Shown piece after piece: positions 14,489 to 23,738 of a stretch of 64,000 nt of DNA; position 1 is the first letter of the stretch; each line of letters starts with the position of its first letter. Position numbers and translations under genes: made by a program. The DNA is from an uncultured Eubacteriales bacterium (GTDB taxonomy: Bacteria; Bacillota; Clostridia; Christensenellales; CAG-138). The notes beneath the pieces are model-generated. The model had not been told where the DNA came from. It did not search any database and saw only the letters and a program-made list of their open reading frames with translations. The stretch covers positions 19,877-83,876 of the forward strand of contig CADBYI010000002.1 of NCBI GenBank assembly GCA_902798825.1, in the 5' to 3' direction.

Positions 14489-15726
14489 ACAGCCCCCGCA
14501 GGGACGCCCTGCAGGTATTTATGGACGTGGTGGAGGACGGGGCCTATGCCAACCTTCGGCTGAAGGAGGTCCATCGCTCCCCCTCGGAGCAGGCCTATGT
14601 CAGCTCCCTGGTGTACACCGCTCTGGAGCATATGAGATGGACCGACTATATGCTGTCCTTCTATGTGAAGCAGCCAAAGAAGGTGGTCCGCAACATCCTG
14701 CGGCTGGCTGTGGCGGAGCTGTTCTTCATGGATACCCCGGATCATGCCGCTGTGAATGGCGCTGTGGAGCTGACCCGGGAATGCGGCAAAGGGGCCTTGT
14801 CCGGCCTGGTAAACGGGGTCCTGCGCCGTATGCTGCGGGAAAGGGACAGCCTCCCTCCCCTGCCCGACGATCCTGTGGCCCGGCTATCCATCCAGTATGG
14901 CTGCCCGGAGTGGATCATCCGGGAATGGCTGGAACGGTTTGGAGAAACCGAGGCCCGGCAGCTTTTGAGCTATGAGCCACCAGCCATGGAGATACGGGCC
15001 CAGTATCCTTTTTCCAATGAGGAGCTGGCCGCCCAGCTAAGGGTTCCCTATACCTTGGGCCAGGTGGACAGCAACTGCTTCAAGTTGAGCGAAAGCCTTC
15101 CCGTGGCCTCTCTCCCTCTGTTTCGGGAGGGGAAAATCGCCATCCAGGGAGAAGGGGCTATGGCCATTTGTCGGTTCATGGGTGATATGCGGGGAAAGAA
15201 AGTGTTGGATGCCTGCGCTGCCCCCGGAGGGAAATCCGCCTATCTCTGGTCCCTGACGGAGGGGGATATCGACCTTACCTGCTGCGAGCTCCATCCCCAT
15301 CGGCTGGAGCTGATGCAGCGGACCTTTGCCCGGCTCCATGTGCAGGCCACCTGCGTTGCCAGGGACGCCGCCCTGCTGGGTAAGGATGAGGCCGACAGCT
15401 TTGACGCTGTCCTTCTGGACGTGCCATGTTCCGGCCTGGGCCTGCTGCGGGAGAAGCCGGATGTGGCGCTCCATCGCAAGGAGAGCGATCTGTGGGAGCT
15501 GTGTCGAATCCAGGCATCGCTGCTCAATAGCTGCGCCAAGGCGGTGCGCCCCGGAGGGGTCCTTTGCTACAGCACCTGCACCATCTCCCTTCAAGAGAAC
15601 GAGGATCAGGTGGCGGCCTTCTTACAGGCTTATTCGGACTATACGCTGGAGGACCAACGACAGCTTCTGCCCCATCTGGATGGGACCGGCGGATTCTATA
15701 TGGCAAGGATGAAAAGATGTATTTGA
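14485..15726 (+). CDS. rsmB: 16S rRNA (cytosine-967-C5)-methyltransferase
   Basis: RsmB methylates C967 of 16S rRNA. The 413-residue product has an N-terminal NusB-like RNA-binding domain (about 1-130) and a C-terminal SAM-dependent methyltransferase domain with motif I DACAAPGGK (about 242-250). The two catalytic cysteine regions DVPCSGLG (about 312-319) and YSTCTI (about 361-366) are both there. The ATG at 14485 overlaps the fmt stop. Its 3' end overlaps the rlmN start by 10 bases, so the three genes are probably coupled. Confidence 0.96.
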   Translation: MNSPRRDALQVFMDVVEDGAYANLRLKEVHRSPSEQAYVSSLVYTALEHMRWTDYMLSFYVKQPKKVVRNILRLAVAELFFMDTPDHAAVNGAVELTRECGKGALSGLVNGVLRRMLRERDSLPPLPDDPVARLSIQYGCPEWIIREWLERFGETEARQLLSYEPPAMEIRAQYPFSNEELAAQLRVPYTLGQVDSNCFKLSESLPVASLPLFREGKIAIQGEGAMAICRFMGDMRGKKVLDACAAPGGKSAYLWSLTEGDIDLTCCELHPHRLELMQRTFARLHVQATCVARDAALLGKDEADSFDAVLLDVPCSGLGLLREKPDVALHRKESDLWELCRIQASLLNSCAKAVRPGGVLCYSTCTISLQENEDQVAAFLQAYSDYTLEDQRQLLPHLDGTGGFYMARMKRCI

Positions 15727-16766
15727 CGGACCTGGACAAAAACGGCGTCGCCGCCCTCATGACGGAATGGGCCCAGCCTCGTTTTCGCACCGATCAGGTG
15801 ATGGCGTGGCTCAATGCCGGTGTGCGGCCGGAGGGTATGTCCAATCTTCCCAAGGCCCTTCGGGAAAAGCTCTCTGTTCTCCCCTACGGAGGCAGCACCA
15901 TCGAACGGAAGCTGGTTTCTTCCAAGGACGGCACCGCCAAATACCTGTTCCTGCTGGAGGACGGAAACCTGGTGGAAGGGGTGCTGATGCACTATAGATA
16001 CGGGAATACCGCCTGTATCTCCACCCAGGTGGGATGCCGCATGGGCTGCAAATTCTGCGCCTCCACGCTGGAAGGCTGCGTGCGGGACCTGCGTCCCGGT
16101 GAGATGCTGAGCTTTATCAAGCTTATGGAGCAGGATGAGCCGCCTCGCCCGGGTTGGAGCCGGTCCGTGACCAACATCGTCCTCATGGGCAGCGGGGAGC
16201 CTCTTGACAACTACGATAACGTGGTGACCTTTTTGAAACGGGTCACCAGCCCCGATGAGCTGAATATCAGCCCTCGGAACATCTCCCTGTCCACCTGCGG
16301 CCTGGTGCCGAAGATATACCGATTCATGGACGAGGCGCCCCATGTGACCTTGTCCATCTCCCTCCACGCTCACTCCGACGACGTGCGCCGGACCATGATG
16401 CCCATCGCCAACGTGTACCCCATCGCCGACCTTGTGGAGGCAGCCAGGGTCTATGCCGAGAAAACGGGCCGTCGGGTGGTGTTCGAATATGCTCTTGTGG
16501 AGGGCGTGAACGACTCCAAGCAGGATGCCGTGGCCCTTGCAAAGCTCCTGCGAGGGTTGATCTGTCACGTGAATTTGATCCCCTTGAACAGCGTGAAGGA
16601 ACGGTCGCTTATGGGCGTAAGCCGGGCCCACGCGGAGGAGTTCGCCGGTTGGCTGGAGAAGGAGCATATTTCCGCTACCGTGCGGCGAGAAATGGGCGCG
16701 GATATCGACGGCGCCTGTGGTCAGTTGAGAAGGAGAGTGATTCATGAGATACAGCAGCCTGTCTGA
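15717..16766 (+). CDS. rlmN: Dual-specificity rRNA/tRNA methyltransferase RlmN
   Basis: RlmN is a radical-SAM enzyme that methylates C2 of A2503 in 23S rRNA and A37 in some tRNAs. The 349-residue product has the iron-sulfur motif CRMGCKFC (CxxxCxxC, about 107-114), GSGEPLDNYDNV, and near the C terminus the conserved cysteine in DGACGQL. The ATG at 15717 gives MYLTDLDKNG; a longer reading from 15564 would sit inside rsmB and has no support. The 3' end overlaps the phosphatase gene by 23 bases. Confidence 0.96.
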   Translation: MYLTDLDKNGVAALMTEWAQPRFRTDQVMAWLNAGVRPEGMSNLPKALREKLSVLPYGGSTIERKLVSSKDGTAKYLFLLEDGNLVEGVLMHYRYGNTACISTQVGCRMGCKFCASTLEGCVRDLRPGEMLSFIKLMEQDEPPRPGWSRSVTNIVLMGSGEPLDNYDNVVTFLKRVTSPDELNISPRNISLSTCGLVPKIYRFMDEAPHVTLSISLHAHSDDVRRTMMPIANVYPIADLVEAARVYAEKTGRRVVFEYALVEGVNDSKQDAVALAKLLRGLICHVNLIPLNSVKERSLMGVSRAHAEEFAGWLEKEHISATVRREMGADIDGACGQLRRRVIHEIQQPV

Positions 16767-17472
16767 AAAGGGACGGCGTCCCAACAACGAGGACGAGGTG
16801 TTCACCCGCTTCGACCCTCGCTATCCCCTGATCGCCGCCGTATCCGACGGTATGGGCGGCCATGCGGCAGGTGAAGTGGCCAGCCGCATCTCTATCGAAG
16901 CCCTGGATATGTGGACCAGGGAGCTGTGCGATGCGCCTCAAAACGTGCTGGTGGACGCCTTTTTCAACGCCAACGCCCAGGTCATCTCCGCTGCGGAGCA
17001 GGAAAAGAAATATCGTGGCATGGGCGCCACCCTGGTGGCCGCTATCTTCTATCACGATCACTTTATCACAGCTAATATCGGAGATTCACGGCTGTACCTG
17101 GTATCGGGCAACGATATGCGCCAGGTCACCTTCGATCACTCCTATGTCCAGGAGCTGGTACGAAGGGGCTTTCTCACTGCGGAGGAGGCGCGAAACCATC
17201 CTCGAAAGAATGTGATCACCCGGTGCATCGGCACGGAGTCCTCCTTTGAGCCCGATGTGTTCTATACCCGCTGGAACCCAAAGGATCTGGTGCTGCTTTG
17301 CTCTGACGGCCTTTGCGACGTGCTCACGGAGGCGGATATGCTGTCCCTCATCCAGCGGGAAACGGACTTGGACACCCTCTGTCGGTCCCTATACGCTGCC
17401 GCCTATGAGAAGGGCAGCTCCGACAACATCTCCCTGGTCCTGGTGCGCAACGAAGGAGGTGTGGAGCTGTGA
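16744..17472 (+). CDS. prpC: PP2C-family serine/threonine phosphatase (PrpC/Stp type)
   Basis: This 242-residue PP2C phosphatase dephosphorylates targets of the kinase encoded next to it. Metal-binding aspartates appear in the NNEDEV and VSDGMGGHAAGE blocks, in IGDSRLYL, and in LLCSDGLCD, with SSDNISLVLV at the end. Length matches B. subtilis PrpC (about 250). GAAGGAGAG precedes the ATG. The stop overlaps the kinase start (GTGA), the standard arrangement for this phosphatase/kinase pair. Confidence 0.95.
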   Translation: MRYSSLSEKGRRPNNEDEVFTRFDPRYPLIAAVSDGMGGHAAGEVASRISIEALDMWTRELCDAPQNVLVDAFFNANAQVISAAEQEKKYRGMGATLVAAIFYHDHFITANIGDSRLYLVSGNDMRQVTFDHSYVQELVRRGFLTAEEARNHPRKNVITRCIGTESSFEPDVFYTRWNPKDLVLLCSDGLCDVLTEADMLSLIQRETDLDTLCRSLYAAAYEKGSSDNISLVLVRNEGGVEL

Positions 17473-19016
17473 TCCCGGATATCATCGACGGCAAGTATCG
17501 CGTCATCCGTGAGGTGGGCAGCGGCGGCATGGCTCACGTCTATCGGGCCATCAACATGTCCTCCCGTAAGGTAGTGGCGGTGAAGATGCTCAAGGAGGAG
17601 TATCTCAACGACAAGGAGTTCCTACGCAGATTCGATCGGGAGGCACGGGCCAGCCTGGAGCTCTCCCATGAGAATATCGTCCGCGCCTATGGCGTAGGCG
17701 AAGACAACGGCGTGCCCTACATCGTGTTGGAGTATGTGGAAGGGAAAACCCTGAAGGATCTGATTCAGGAGAGCCCCGCCGGGCATCTCTCCGTCCAGCA
17801 GGCCATCGGTATCTGCAGCCAGATACTGGACGCCCTTTCCTATGCCCACGCCCACGGCATCATCCATCGGGACGTGAAGCCGCAGAACGTCATCGTCACC
17901 AACCGGGGCAAGGCGAAGCTGGCCGACTTCGGTATCGCCCGGGAGGTCACGGCCAGCACCGTCACCTTCTCCGGAAAGAACGTGATCGGTTCCGTACACT
18001 ATATCTCTCCGGAGCAGGCCAAGGGGCTGCCCGCCACGGAGGAAAGCGACATCTATTCCGCCGGCATCTCCCTCTATGAGATGCTCACCGGTACGGTCCC
18101 CTTCATCGGCGATACCACGGTGTCAACGGCGCTGATGCATCTTTCCAACGAACCGGAGCCGCCTCGGGAGCTGAACCCCTCCATTCCCCCTGCCCTCAAC
18201 GACATCGTCTTGCGGGCCCTGGAGAAGGATCCCCAGATGCGCTATGCCAGCGCCAAGCTCATGCGCTCCGATCTCATTCGGTCTCTGACCCATCCCAACG
18301 GCACCTTTGCCCGGGACAGGGAGTCCAAGGAGACCAGAACCCCCGGACGGCGCATGTCCCTTTCCGTGTACGCCTGGATATCCATATCCGTGTTTACCCC
18401 TATTTTGGTCATCTTCCTGGCCTATCTCGGCTATGTGAACCATTGGTGCGCCGGCAGCGAGGACGTGGAGGATCTGATCCTTCCCTCCCCCAGCCTGGAG
18501 GCCACGGTGGAAAGCGTGACCGTATCCGGTTCCAATCAGCCCACAGCGACCCCCGCCGGAAAGCTTATGCCCACGGTGATGGGGCAACGACTGGACGACG
18601 CCCTTAAGGCCGTGCACGATATAGGTTTCTCGGATATCTTCGTGTCCATCGAGTATGCGGCCAACGATCCAAGGGTCGGCACCATCGTTCAGCAGAGCGC
18701 CCAGGCCAACACCGTTCCCGATACGAACGTGCCCGTTTACCTCACGCTCCTGCTGGAAAAGCACGGCAAGTATAAGGCGGACATCGCCTTTATGCTGGAT
18801 ATTCCTGAAAACGACTCCCGTGTGCAGATCGTGTATAGAACCAGCAACACGGAGAACATCGACTATTCCGTAATCCTGTACGATACCCTAAGGACGAAGG
18901 AGACCATGGTCTCCATCAGCGCCACGGTATACAGCAACGATCCTGCCACCCGGACCCTGTACCTTCTGGTGAACGGAACGGAAGCGAGAGCCCAGGATGT
19001 GAAGTTTTCGGAGTAA
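17469..19016 (+). CDS. prkC: PASTA-domain serine/threonine protein kinase (PrkC type)
   Basis: This membrane kinase senses cell-wall fragments in the known family and controls growth, translation and spore exit from dormancy. The 515-residue protein has a full kinase domain (about 8-275) with the GSGGMAHVY loop, AVKML lysine, HRDVKPQN catalytic loop and ADFGIAR. A membrane helix follows at about 297-322, and then a single recognisable PASTA repeat (about 360-425, from KLMPTVMGQRLDDAL). The final 90 residues look like an extra beta domain. B. subtilis PrkC carries three PASTA repeats, so the sensor part is short. The GTG at 17469 has GGAGG nine bases upstream. Confidence 0.94.
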   Translation: MIPDIIDGKYRVIREVGSGGMAHVYRAINMSSRKVVAVKMLKEEYLNDKEFLRRFDREARASLELSHENIVRAYGVGEDNGVPYIVLEYVEGKTLKDLIQESPAGHLSVQQAIGICSQILDALSYAHAHGIIHRDVKPQNVIVTNRGKAKLADFGIAREVTASTVTFSGKNVIGSVHYISPEQAKGLPATEESDIYSAGISLYEMLTGTVPFIGDTTVSTALMHLSNEPEPPRELNPSIPPALNDIVLRALEKDPQMRYASAKLMRSDLIRSLTHPNGTFARDRESKETRTPGRRMSLSVYAWISISVFTPILVIFLAYLGYVNHWCAGSEDVEDLILPSPSLEATVESVTVSGSNQPTATPAGKLMPTVMGQRLDDALKAVHDIGFSDIFVSIEYAANDPRVGTIVQQSAQANTVPDTNVPVYLTLLLEKHGKYKADIAFMLDIPENDSRVQIVYRTSNTENIDYSVILYDTLRTKETMVSISATVYSNDPATRTLYLLVNGTEARAQDVKFSE

Positions 19017-19022
19017 AAGGCG

Positions 19023-19889
19023 ATGGAAGGGTCTATCATAAAGGGTGTGGGAGGGTTTTACTACGTTTCCACCGACCAGGGGGTGATCACCTGTAAGGCA
19101 AAGGGCGCCTTTCGTCGGGAGGGGATCGCGCCTGTGGTGGGGGACCGGGTCAGCATCGTGGCTCACGAATCCGGATACGCCCACATTGAGGAGATACTCC
19201 CCCGCCGAAATCTGCTGATCCGTCCGGCTGTGTCCAACATCGACCGACTTCTCATCGTCCTGTCCGCCCACCTGCCCGAGCCGGATTGGCTGTTGTGCGA
19301 CAAGCTCATCGTGCAGGCCGTGATGAACCATATCGAACCGATAATCGTTCTAAACAAGGCGGATGAGGCTGTGGCGGACATTCAGGAGGCCTTTCGGAGG
19401 GAGTATCGGTTGTTCCCGCGGATCGAGGTTTCCGCCCTGTCGGGAGAGGGGCTCCCGGCTTTGAAGGAAGCCATTCGGGGGAAGATCTGCTGCTTTGCCG
19501 GTCAATCCGCCGTGGGGAAATCCTCTCTCATGAACGCCTTGCTGCCGGAACTGGCGCTGCCCGTTGGGGAGTTGACCCGCAAAACAGACCGGGGCAAGCA
19601 TACCACCCGGCACGCCCAGCTGTGGCCATGCTTCGGCGGCGCGCTGCTGGATACCCCCGGGTTCTCCCTCTATGAACCGGAAAGCTTCGACGAAAAGCTG
19701 CTTCAAAGCTGCTATCCGGAGTTTAGGGAGGCAGAACCCTGCCGGTTCCTGGGCTGTATGCACATCAGCGAGCCCGGGTGCGGAGTAAAGGCGCTGCTTG
19801 CTGACGGCCGCCTGTCTCCGGCCCGATATGAACGATACGTTGAGATCGCGAAAGATTTTATCTTCAGGAGGAAACACCAATATGATTAA
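19023..19889 (+). CDS. rsgA: Ribosome small-subunit assembly GTPase RsgA
   Basis: RsgA is a circularly permuted GTPase that checks maturation of the 30S subunit. In 288 residues it shows an N-terminal OB-fold (VVGDRVSI), G4 LNKAD first, then the P-loop GQSAVGKSS, G3 DTPGF, and a C-terminal zinc site (CRFLGCMH, GCGVK, then YERYV). Length fits the Bacillus YloQ type. It lies between the kinase and rpe as in other Firmicutes; in B. subtilis PrkC phosphorylates this protein. Its last eight bases overlap rpe. Confidence 0.96.
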   Translation: MEGSIIKGVGGFYYVSTDQGVITCKAKGAFRREGIAPVVGDRVSIVAHESGYAHIEEILPRRNLLIRPAVSNIDRLLIVLSAHLPEPDWLLCDKLIVQAVMNHIEPIIVLNKADEAVADIQEAFRREYRLFPRIEVSALSGEGLPALKEAIRGKICCFAGQSAVGKSSLMNALLPELALPVGELTRKTDRGKHTTRHAQLWPCFGGALLDTPGFSLYEPESFDEKLLQSCYPEFREAEPCRFLGCMHISEPGCGVKALLADGRLSPARYERYVEIAKDFIFRRKHQYD

Positions 19890-20526
19890 GATCGCCCCCT
19901 CCATCCTGTCCGCCGACTTTGCCCACATGGGCCAGGCTGTACAAATGCTGGAAAAAAGCGGTGCGGACTATATCCACTTCGACGTGATGGATGGCCATTT
20001 CGTGCCCAATCTCACCTTCGGTCCCCCCATGTGCAAGGCTTTGCGCCCCTTGACGAAGCTACCCCTGGACGTGCATCTGATGGTGGAGCGCCCCGGCGAC
20101 TGGGTTTCCCGTTTTCGGGATGCGGGGGCGGATATCGTCACCTTCCACGTGGAGGCGGAGCGGCATATCCATCGGGTGCTTCAATCCATCCACGACGGGG
20201 GCATGAAGGCGGGCGTGGTGCTGAACCCGGCCACCCCCCTGTCCATGTGCGAAGACGTTTTGGATGAGTGCGACATGGTCCTGCTTATGAGCGTAAACCC
20301 GGGATTCGGCGGACAAAAGTTCATACCCCATGTGTTGAAAAAGATAGAGAAACTGAACGACATGAAGCTCGTACATGGCTTGCGCTTCGATATCGAGGTG
20401 GACGGCGGCGTGAACGAACAGACGGCGCCCCTTTGCCGAAACGCCGGCGCCACCGTGCTGGTGGCAGGCAACGCCGTGTTTTCGGCTTCCGACCCCGGGG
20501 AGATGATTCGCAGGCTCCGTGGCTGA
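19882..20526 (+). CDS. rpe: Ribulose-phosphate 3-epimerase
   Basis: This pentose-phosphate enzyme interconverts ribulose-5-phosphate and xylulose-5-phosphate. The 214-residue TIM-barrel protein has APSILSADF, the metal-site histidine and aspartate in HFDVMDGHFVPN and DVHLMVE, MSVNPGFGGQ, and the C-terminal EVDGGVN. The ATG at 19882 has AGGAGG eight bases upstream; an upstream in-frame ATG at 19798 lies inside rsgA and is not supported. The stop overlaps the next gene's start. Confidence 0.96.
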   Translation: MIKIAPSILSADFAHMGQAVQMLEKSGADYIHFDVMDGHFVPNLTFGPPMCKALRPLTKLPLDVHLMVERPGDWVSRFRDAGADIVTFHVEAERHIHRVLQSIHDGGMKAGVVLNPATPLSMCEDVLDECDMVLLMSVNPGFGGQKFIPHVLKKIEKLNDMKLVHGLRFDIEVDGGVNEQTAPLCRNAGATVLVAGNAVFSASDPGEMIRRLRG

Positions 20527-21349
20527 TTTAAGAACCATTTTTGTACGAATCAAAGGCTTTGCCCGAACGCTGCACCAGCGGGGTATCGTGACCCATGCCG
20601 CGTCGGGCGCCTTCTATACGTTTTTGTCCCTGTTCCCCCTGACGGCTCTTGCCGCCTCCCTGATGCCCTGCGTGGGTATCTCGCAGGCGGCTTTGTTTCA
20701 TTTACTGGAAGGGTTTGTGCCCTCTGGGGTATCCGCCCTGCTGCAGGCGATCCTGTCCAACGTGTATCAAAACGTCTTCCCCGCCCTGCCGGTGTCCCTG
20801 CTGGTGCTCCTTTGGTCCGCCGCCCGATCCTTTTCGGAGTTGCTGCGGGGCATGGCCGCCATGGCAGGCGATCCTGCGGTTCGGTATCTGCGGCGGCATC
20901 TTAGGGCCATCCTGCTGACGATGGCCCTTTTGCTGACGCTGCTGTTGTCCCTTTCCCTGCTGATTTTCGGGGCCAAGATCGCCGTGGGCATGGAACGCAT
21001 GGCCCCAAAAGCCGTCGTGGGAATATGGGCCCTTGTTCTCCGTCTCCGTTACATCGGCATGACGGCCCTGCTGTGGCTCCTGTTCGTCTTTTTATTCCGA
21101 TCCATCCCCAATTGTTCGTTCACGTTCCAAGAGGTACGATTGGCCGCCGCCCTTTCAGCGGCCGCATGGATACTCTTTTCTGCCCTCTTCTCCCTGTATG
21201 CCAGCTATCTTTTGGATCTGTCCCTTTACGGAAGTATGGCGACCATGGTGGTGACCATGCTGTGGCTGTTCTACTGCCAATATATCCTTTTGATCGGGGC
21301 CGGCATATGCGCTTATACGCAAAAGAAAGCGGAAGCTGACACAAACTGA
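20519..21349 (+). CDS. YihY/BrkB family inner membrane protein
   Basis: The 276-residue product has six or so hydrophobic helices and the family marks of YihY (UPF0761): THAASGAFYTFLSLFPL near the N terminus and GSMATMVVTMLWLFYCQYILLIGA near the C terminus. The function of YihY proteins is not settled; older labels as a ribonuclease are unsupported. The GTG at 20519 overlaps the rpe stop, so it is the last gene of the def operon. Its final codons overlap a hairpin that terminates the convergent mutS2 transcript. Confidence 0.85.
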   Translation: MADLRTIFVRIKGFARTLHQRGIVTHAASGAFYTFLSLFPLTALAASLMPCVGISQAALFHLLEGFVPSGVSALLQAILSNVYQNVFPALPVSLLVLLWSAARSFSELLRGMAAMAGDPAVRYLRRHLRAILLTMALLLTLLLSLSLLIFGAKIAVGMERMAPKAVVGIWALVLRLRYIGMTALLWLLFVFLFRSIPNCSFTFQEVRLAAALSAAAWILFSALFSLYASYLLDLSLYGSMATMVVTMLWLFYCQYILLIGAGICAYTQKKAEADTN

Positions 21350-21359
21350 CAGCTTCCGC
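21321..21359 (-). terminator. Intrinsic terminator for the mutS2 operon
   Basis: GCGGAAGCTG (21329-21338) and CAGCTTCCGC (21350-21359) form a perfect 10-base stem. On the minus strand it is followed by TTTCTTTT. It overlaps the 3' end of the YihY gene; the plus side has only a weak T-tract. Confidence 0.7.
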
Positions 21360-21372
21360 GGGATACATCTCT

Positions 21373-23736
21373 CTATTTCAGGGTAACCACCGTGACACCG
21401 GCGTCCCCCTCCCCGTAGGCCCCGATCCGATAGGATTTGACCCGAGGATGATTCTTGAGGTACGCCTGAATACCGGCTCGAAGGGCGCCGGTACCCTTGC
21501 CGTGGATCACGTTGAATTCCTTTCGTCCGTTCCGCACACACATATCGATGTATCGATCCACCTCCAGCATCCCGTCGTCCACGGTCATACCCCGAAGGTC
21601 CAGGTCCATCTTGACCTCCTGTATGTCCTGCAGGATGGGTTTGCTAATCACTTGAGGCCGCTTTTTCTTCGCCTTGGGCAGGGTCCTTAGGTCCGACAGG
21701 GGCACGTTCATCTTGATGACTCCCGCCTGTATCTGGACCATGCCCCGGGCATCCGGCGCCTTCAGCACGGTGGCTGTGTTGTGGATGCTAACGATCTCGT
21801 AGGTCTCCCCTACCTTCACGTCCTTGGGCGTCTCTCCCAGATCGTCCGCGGTTAGGGGCGTGTCCGCCAAATCGTTTTCAGAGGCCCGTATACCGTCCCG
21901 CGCCTTCTGGATGGCCCGTTCAAGTGCTCGCGCATCGATGTTTTTGATGGACCGTAGTTCAACGATCAGCTGCTCCATCTCCCGCCGGGTCTGCCGCACG
22001 ATATCCCGGGCGTCCTCACGGGCCCTGCTGCGCAGAAGCCCCCGCTCCTCGTCCAGCTTTCGCTTCTCCTTCTCATAGTCGTTTCGAAGCTTTTCCGCCT
22101 CCCACAGGGCCAGCTGGGCGTCGTGACGGGATTGCTCGGCTATCCGGCGCTGCTCCTCGGCTCCACTCAACACATCCTCAAAGGCCACGTCCTCCTTCTT
22201 GAGGAACTGTCTGGCCCGCTCGATGACCTCGTCTGAAAGGCCCAGCCGCTGGCTGATCTCAAAGGCGTTGGATTTGCCGGGGATACCGATATAGAGCTTA
22301 TAGGTGGGACAGAGCCGGTCCACGTCGAACTCCATGGAGGCGTTCTGCATGCCCTCCCGGGCTAGGGCGAAGGCCTTGATCTCGCTGTAATGGGTGGTGG
22401 CCATGGTGCGGCAGCCCTGGGCCTGAAGCCGTTCCAAAATGGCCTGGGCAAGGGCGGCCCCTTCCAGCGGGTCCGTGCCTGCGCCAAGCTCGTCCAGCAG
22501 CACCAGTGTGTGGTCGTCGGCCTGCTGGATGATGGTGACCAGATTGGTCATGTGGGCGCTGAAGGTGGACAGGCTTTGCTCGATGGATTGTTCGTCGCCG
22601 ATATCTGCAAAGACCTGATCGAAGATGGAGACCTGGCTCCCCTCCTCCGCAGGCAGGAACAGGCCGCACATGGCCATGAGGGTAAAGAGCCCCACGGTCT
22701 TCAGCGTCACCGTCTTGCCGCCGGTGTTGGGACCGGTGATGATGAGGGTGTCGAAATCCTCCCCCAGCCACAGGGTGACGGGCACCACCTTCTCCCTGTC
22801 GATCAGGGGATGCCGGGCGTTGTTGAGCCGGATGCGGCCCTCCTCATTGAGCTTGGGACGAACGCCGCCGTAGTCCCGTGCCAGCATGGCCTTGGCGAAG
22901 ATGCAGTCCAGCCTGCCTAAGAGTTGAAGACTGTCATACAGCTCGTCAGCATAGGGCTGCAAAAGGGCCGTGAGCCCCGCCAAAATGCGCTCCATCTCCT
23001 TCTTCTCGTCCAGCAGGAGCTTTTTATACTCGTTTCCCAGCTCCACCACCGCCGCCGGCTCGATGAACAGGGTCTGGCCTGTGCCGCTTTGGTCGTGGAT
23101 GAGGCCGGGGATCTGCCGCCGATGCTCCGCCTTCACCGGTATGGTGTAGCGACCGTTGCGCATGGTGATGATGGCGTCTTGAAGGTATTTCTGTTCCCCG
23201 GCGCTGCGGATGATGCTGTTCAGCTTATCCCGCACCTTTTCCGTGGTCAGCTTCATCTGCCGCCGGATCCTGGCCAGCTCCGGAGACGCATTGTCCGCCA
23301 TCTCCTCCTCGGAGAGGATGCACCGGGCGATCTCGTTTTCAATGGAGGGCTGTGCCGTGAGACGGTTGGCCAGCAGGCACAAAAGGCCGTCCCCGCCCTG
23401 CTCCTTGCCGCCCAGGATGGCTTCCCTGGTCCGACGGGAGACCTTGAGGCACCGCTCCGCATTCAGCAGCTCCCCCATGGACAGGGCCAGCACCGCGCTC
23501 ATGCGCCGAAGACTTCCCCTTATATCGGGGAACACATCCAGGGGCGTATGTCCCAAACGCCAGTAAATGGACTCCGCCTCCGTGGTCTCCTGCAACAGGC
23601 GCTCCGCCTCATGCAGGGAGGCAACCGGCACAAGGGTATCCACCGCAGCCTTCCCTAGGTCGGAAACGGCGTATGCCCTAAGAAGGGTTTGAATTTTATC
23701 CAGTTCAAGGGTCCGTATGGTTCTTTGCGATATCAT
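21373..23736 (-). CDS. mutS2: Endonuclease MutS2
   Basis: MutS2 is a MutS-like ATPase with a C-terminal nuclease; in B. subtilis it also rescues collided ribosomes (RqcU). The 787-residue product has the core and clamp regions, Walker A GPNTGGKTVTLKT, Walker B LDELGAGTDP, a long coiled coil (about 510-620) and a complete Smr domain at the end (DLRGMTVDDG, then IHGKGTGALR). Length is close to the norm of about 785. I choose the ATG at 23736; a TTG at 23742 overlaps the htrA stop and neither has an obvious ribosome binding site, so coupling to htrA is likely. Confidence 0.95.
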   Translation of the reverse strand: MISQRTIRTLELDKIQTLLRAYAVSDLGKAAVDTLVPVASLHEAERLLQETTEAESIYWRLGHTPLDVFPDIRGSLRRMSAVLALSMGELLNAERCLKVSRRTREAILGGKEQGGDGLLCLLANRLTAQPSIENEIARCILSEEEMADNASPELARIRRQMKLTTEKVRDKLNSIIRSAGEQKYLQDAIITMRNGRYTIPVKAEHRRQIPGLIHDQSGTGQTLFIEPAAVVELGNEYKKLLLDEKKEMERILAGLTALLQPYADELYDSLQLLGRLDCIFAKAMLARDYGGVRPKLNEEGRIRLNNARHPLIDREKVVPVTLWLGEDFDTLIITGPNTGGKTVTLKTVGLFTLMAMCGLFLPAEEGSQVSIFDQVFADIGDEQSIEQSLSTFSAHMTNLVTIIQQADDHTLVLLDELGAGTDPLEGAALAQAILERLQAQGCRTMATTHYSEIKAFALAREGMQNASMEFDVDRLCPTYKLYIGIPGKSNAFEISQRLGLSDEVIERARQFLKKEDVAFEDVLSGAEEQRRIAEQSRHDAQLALWEAEKLRNDYEKEKRKLDEERGLLRSRAREDARDIVRQTRREMEQLIVELRSIKNIDARALERAIQKARDGIRASENDLADTPLTADDLGETPKDVKVGETYEIVSIHNTATVLKAPDARGMVQIQAGVIKMNVPLSDLRTLPKAKKKRPQVISKPILQDIQEVKMDLDLRGMTVDDGMLEVDRYIDMCVRNGRKEFNVIHGKGTGALRAGIQAYLKNHPRVKSYRIGAYGEGDAGVTVVTLK

Positions 23737-23738
23737 CG

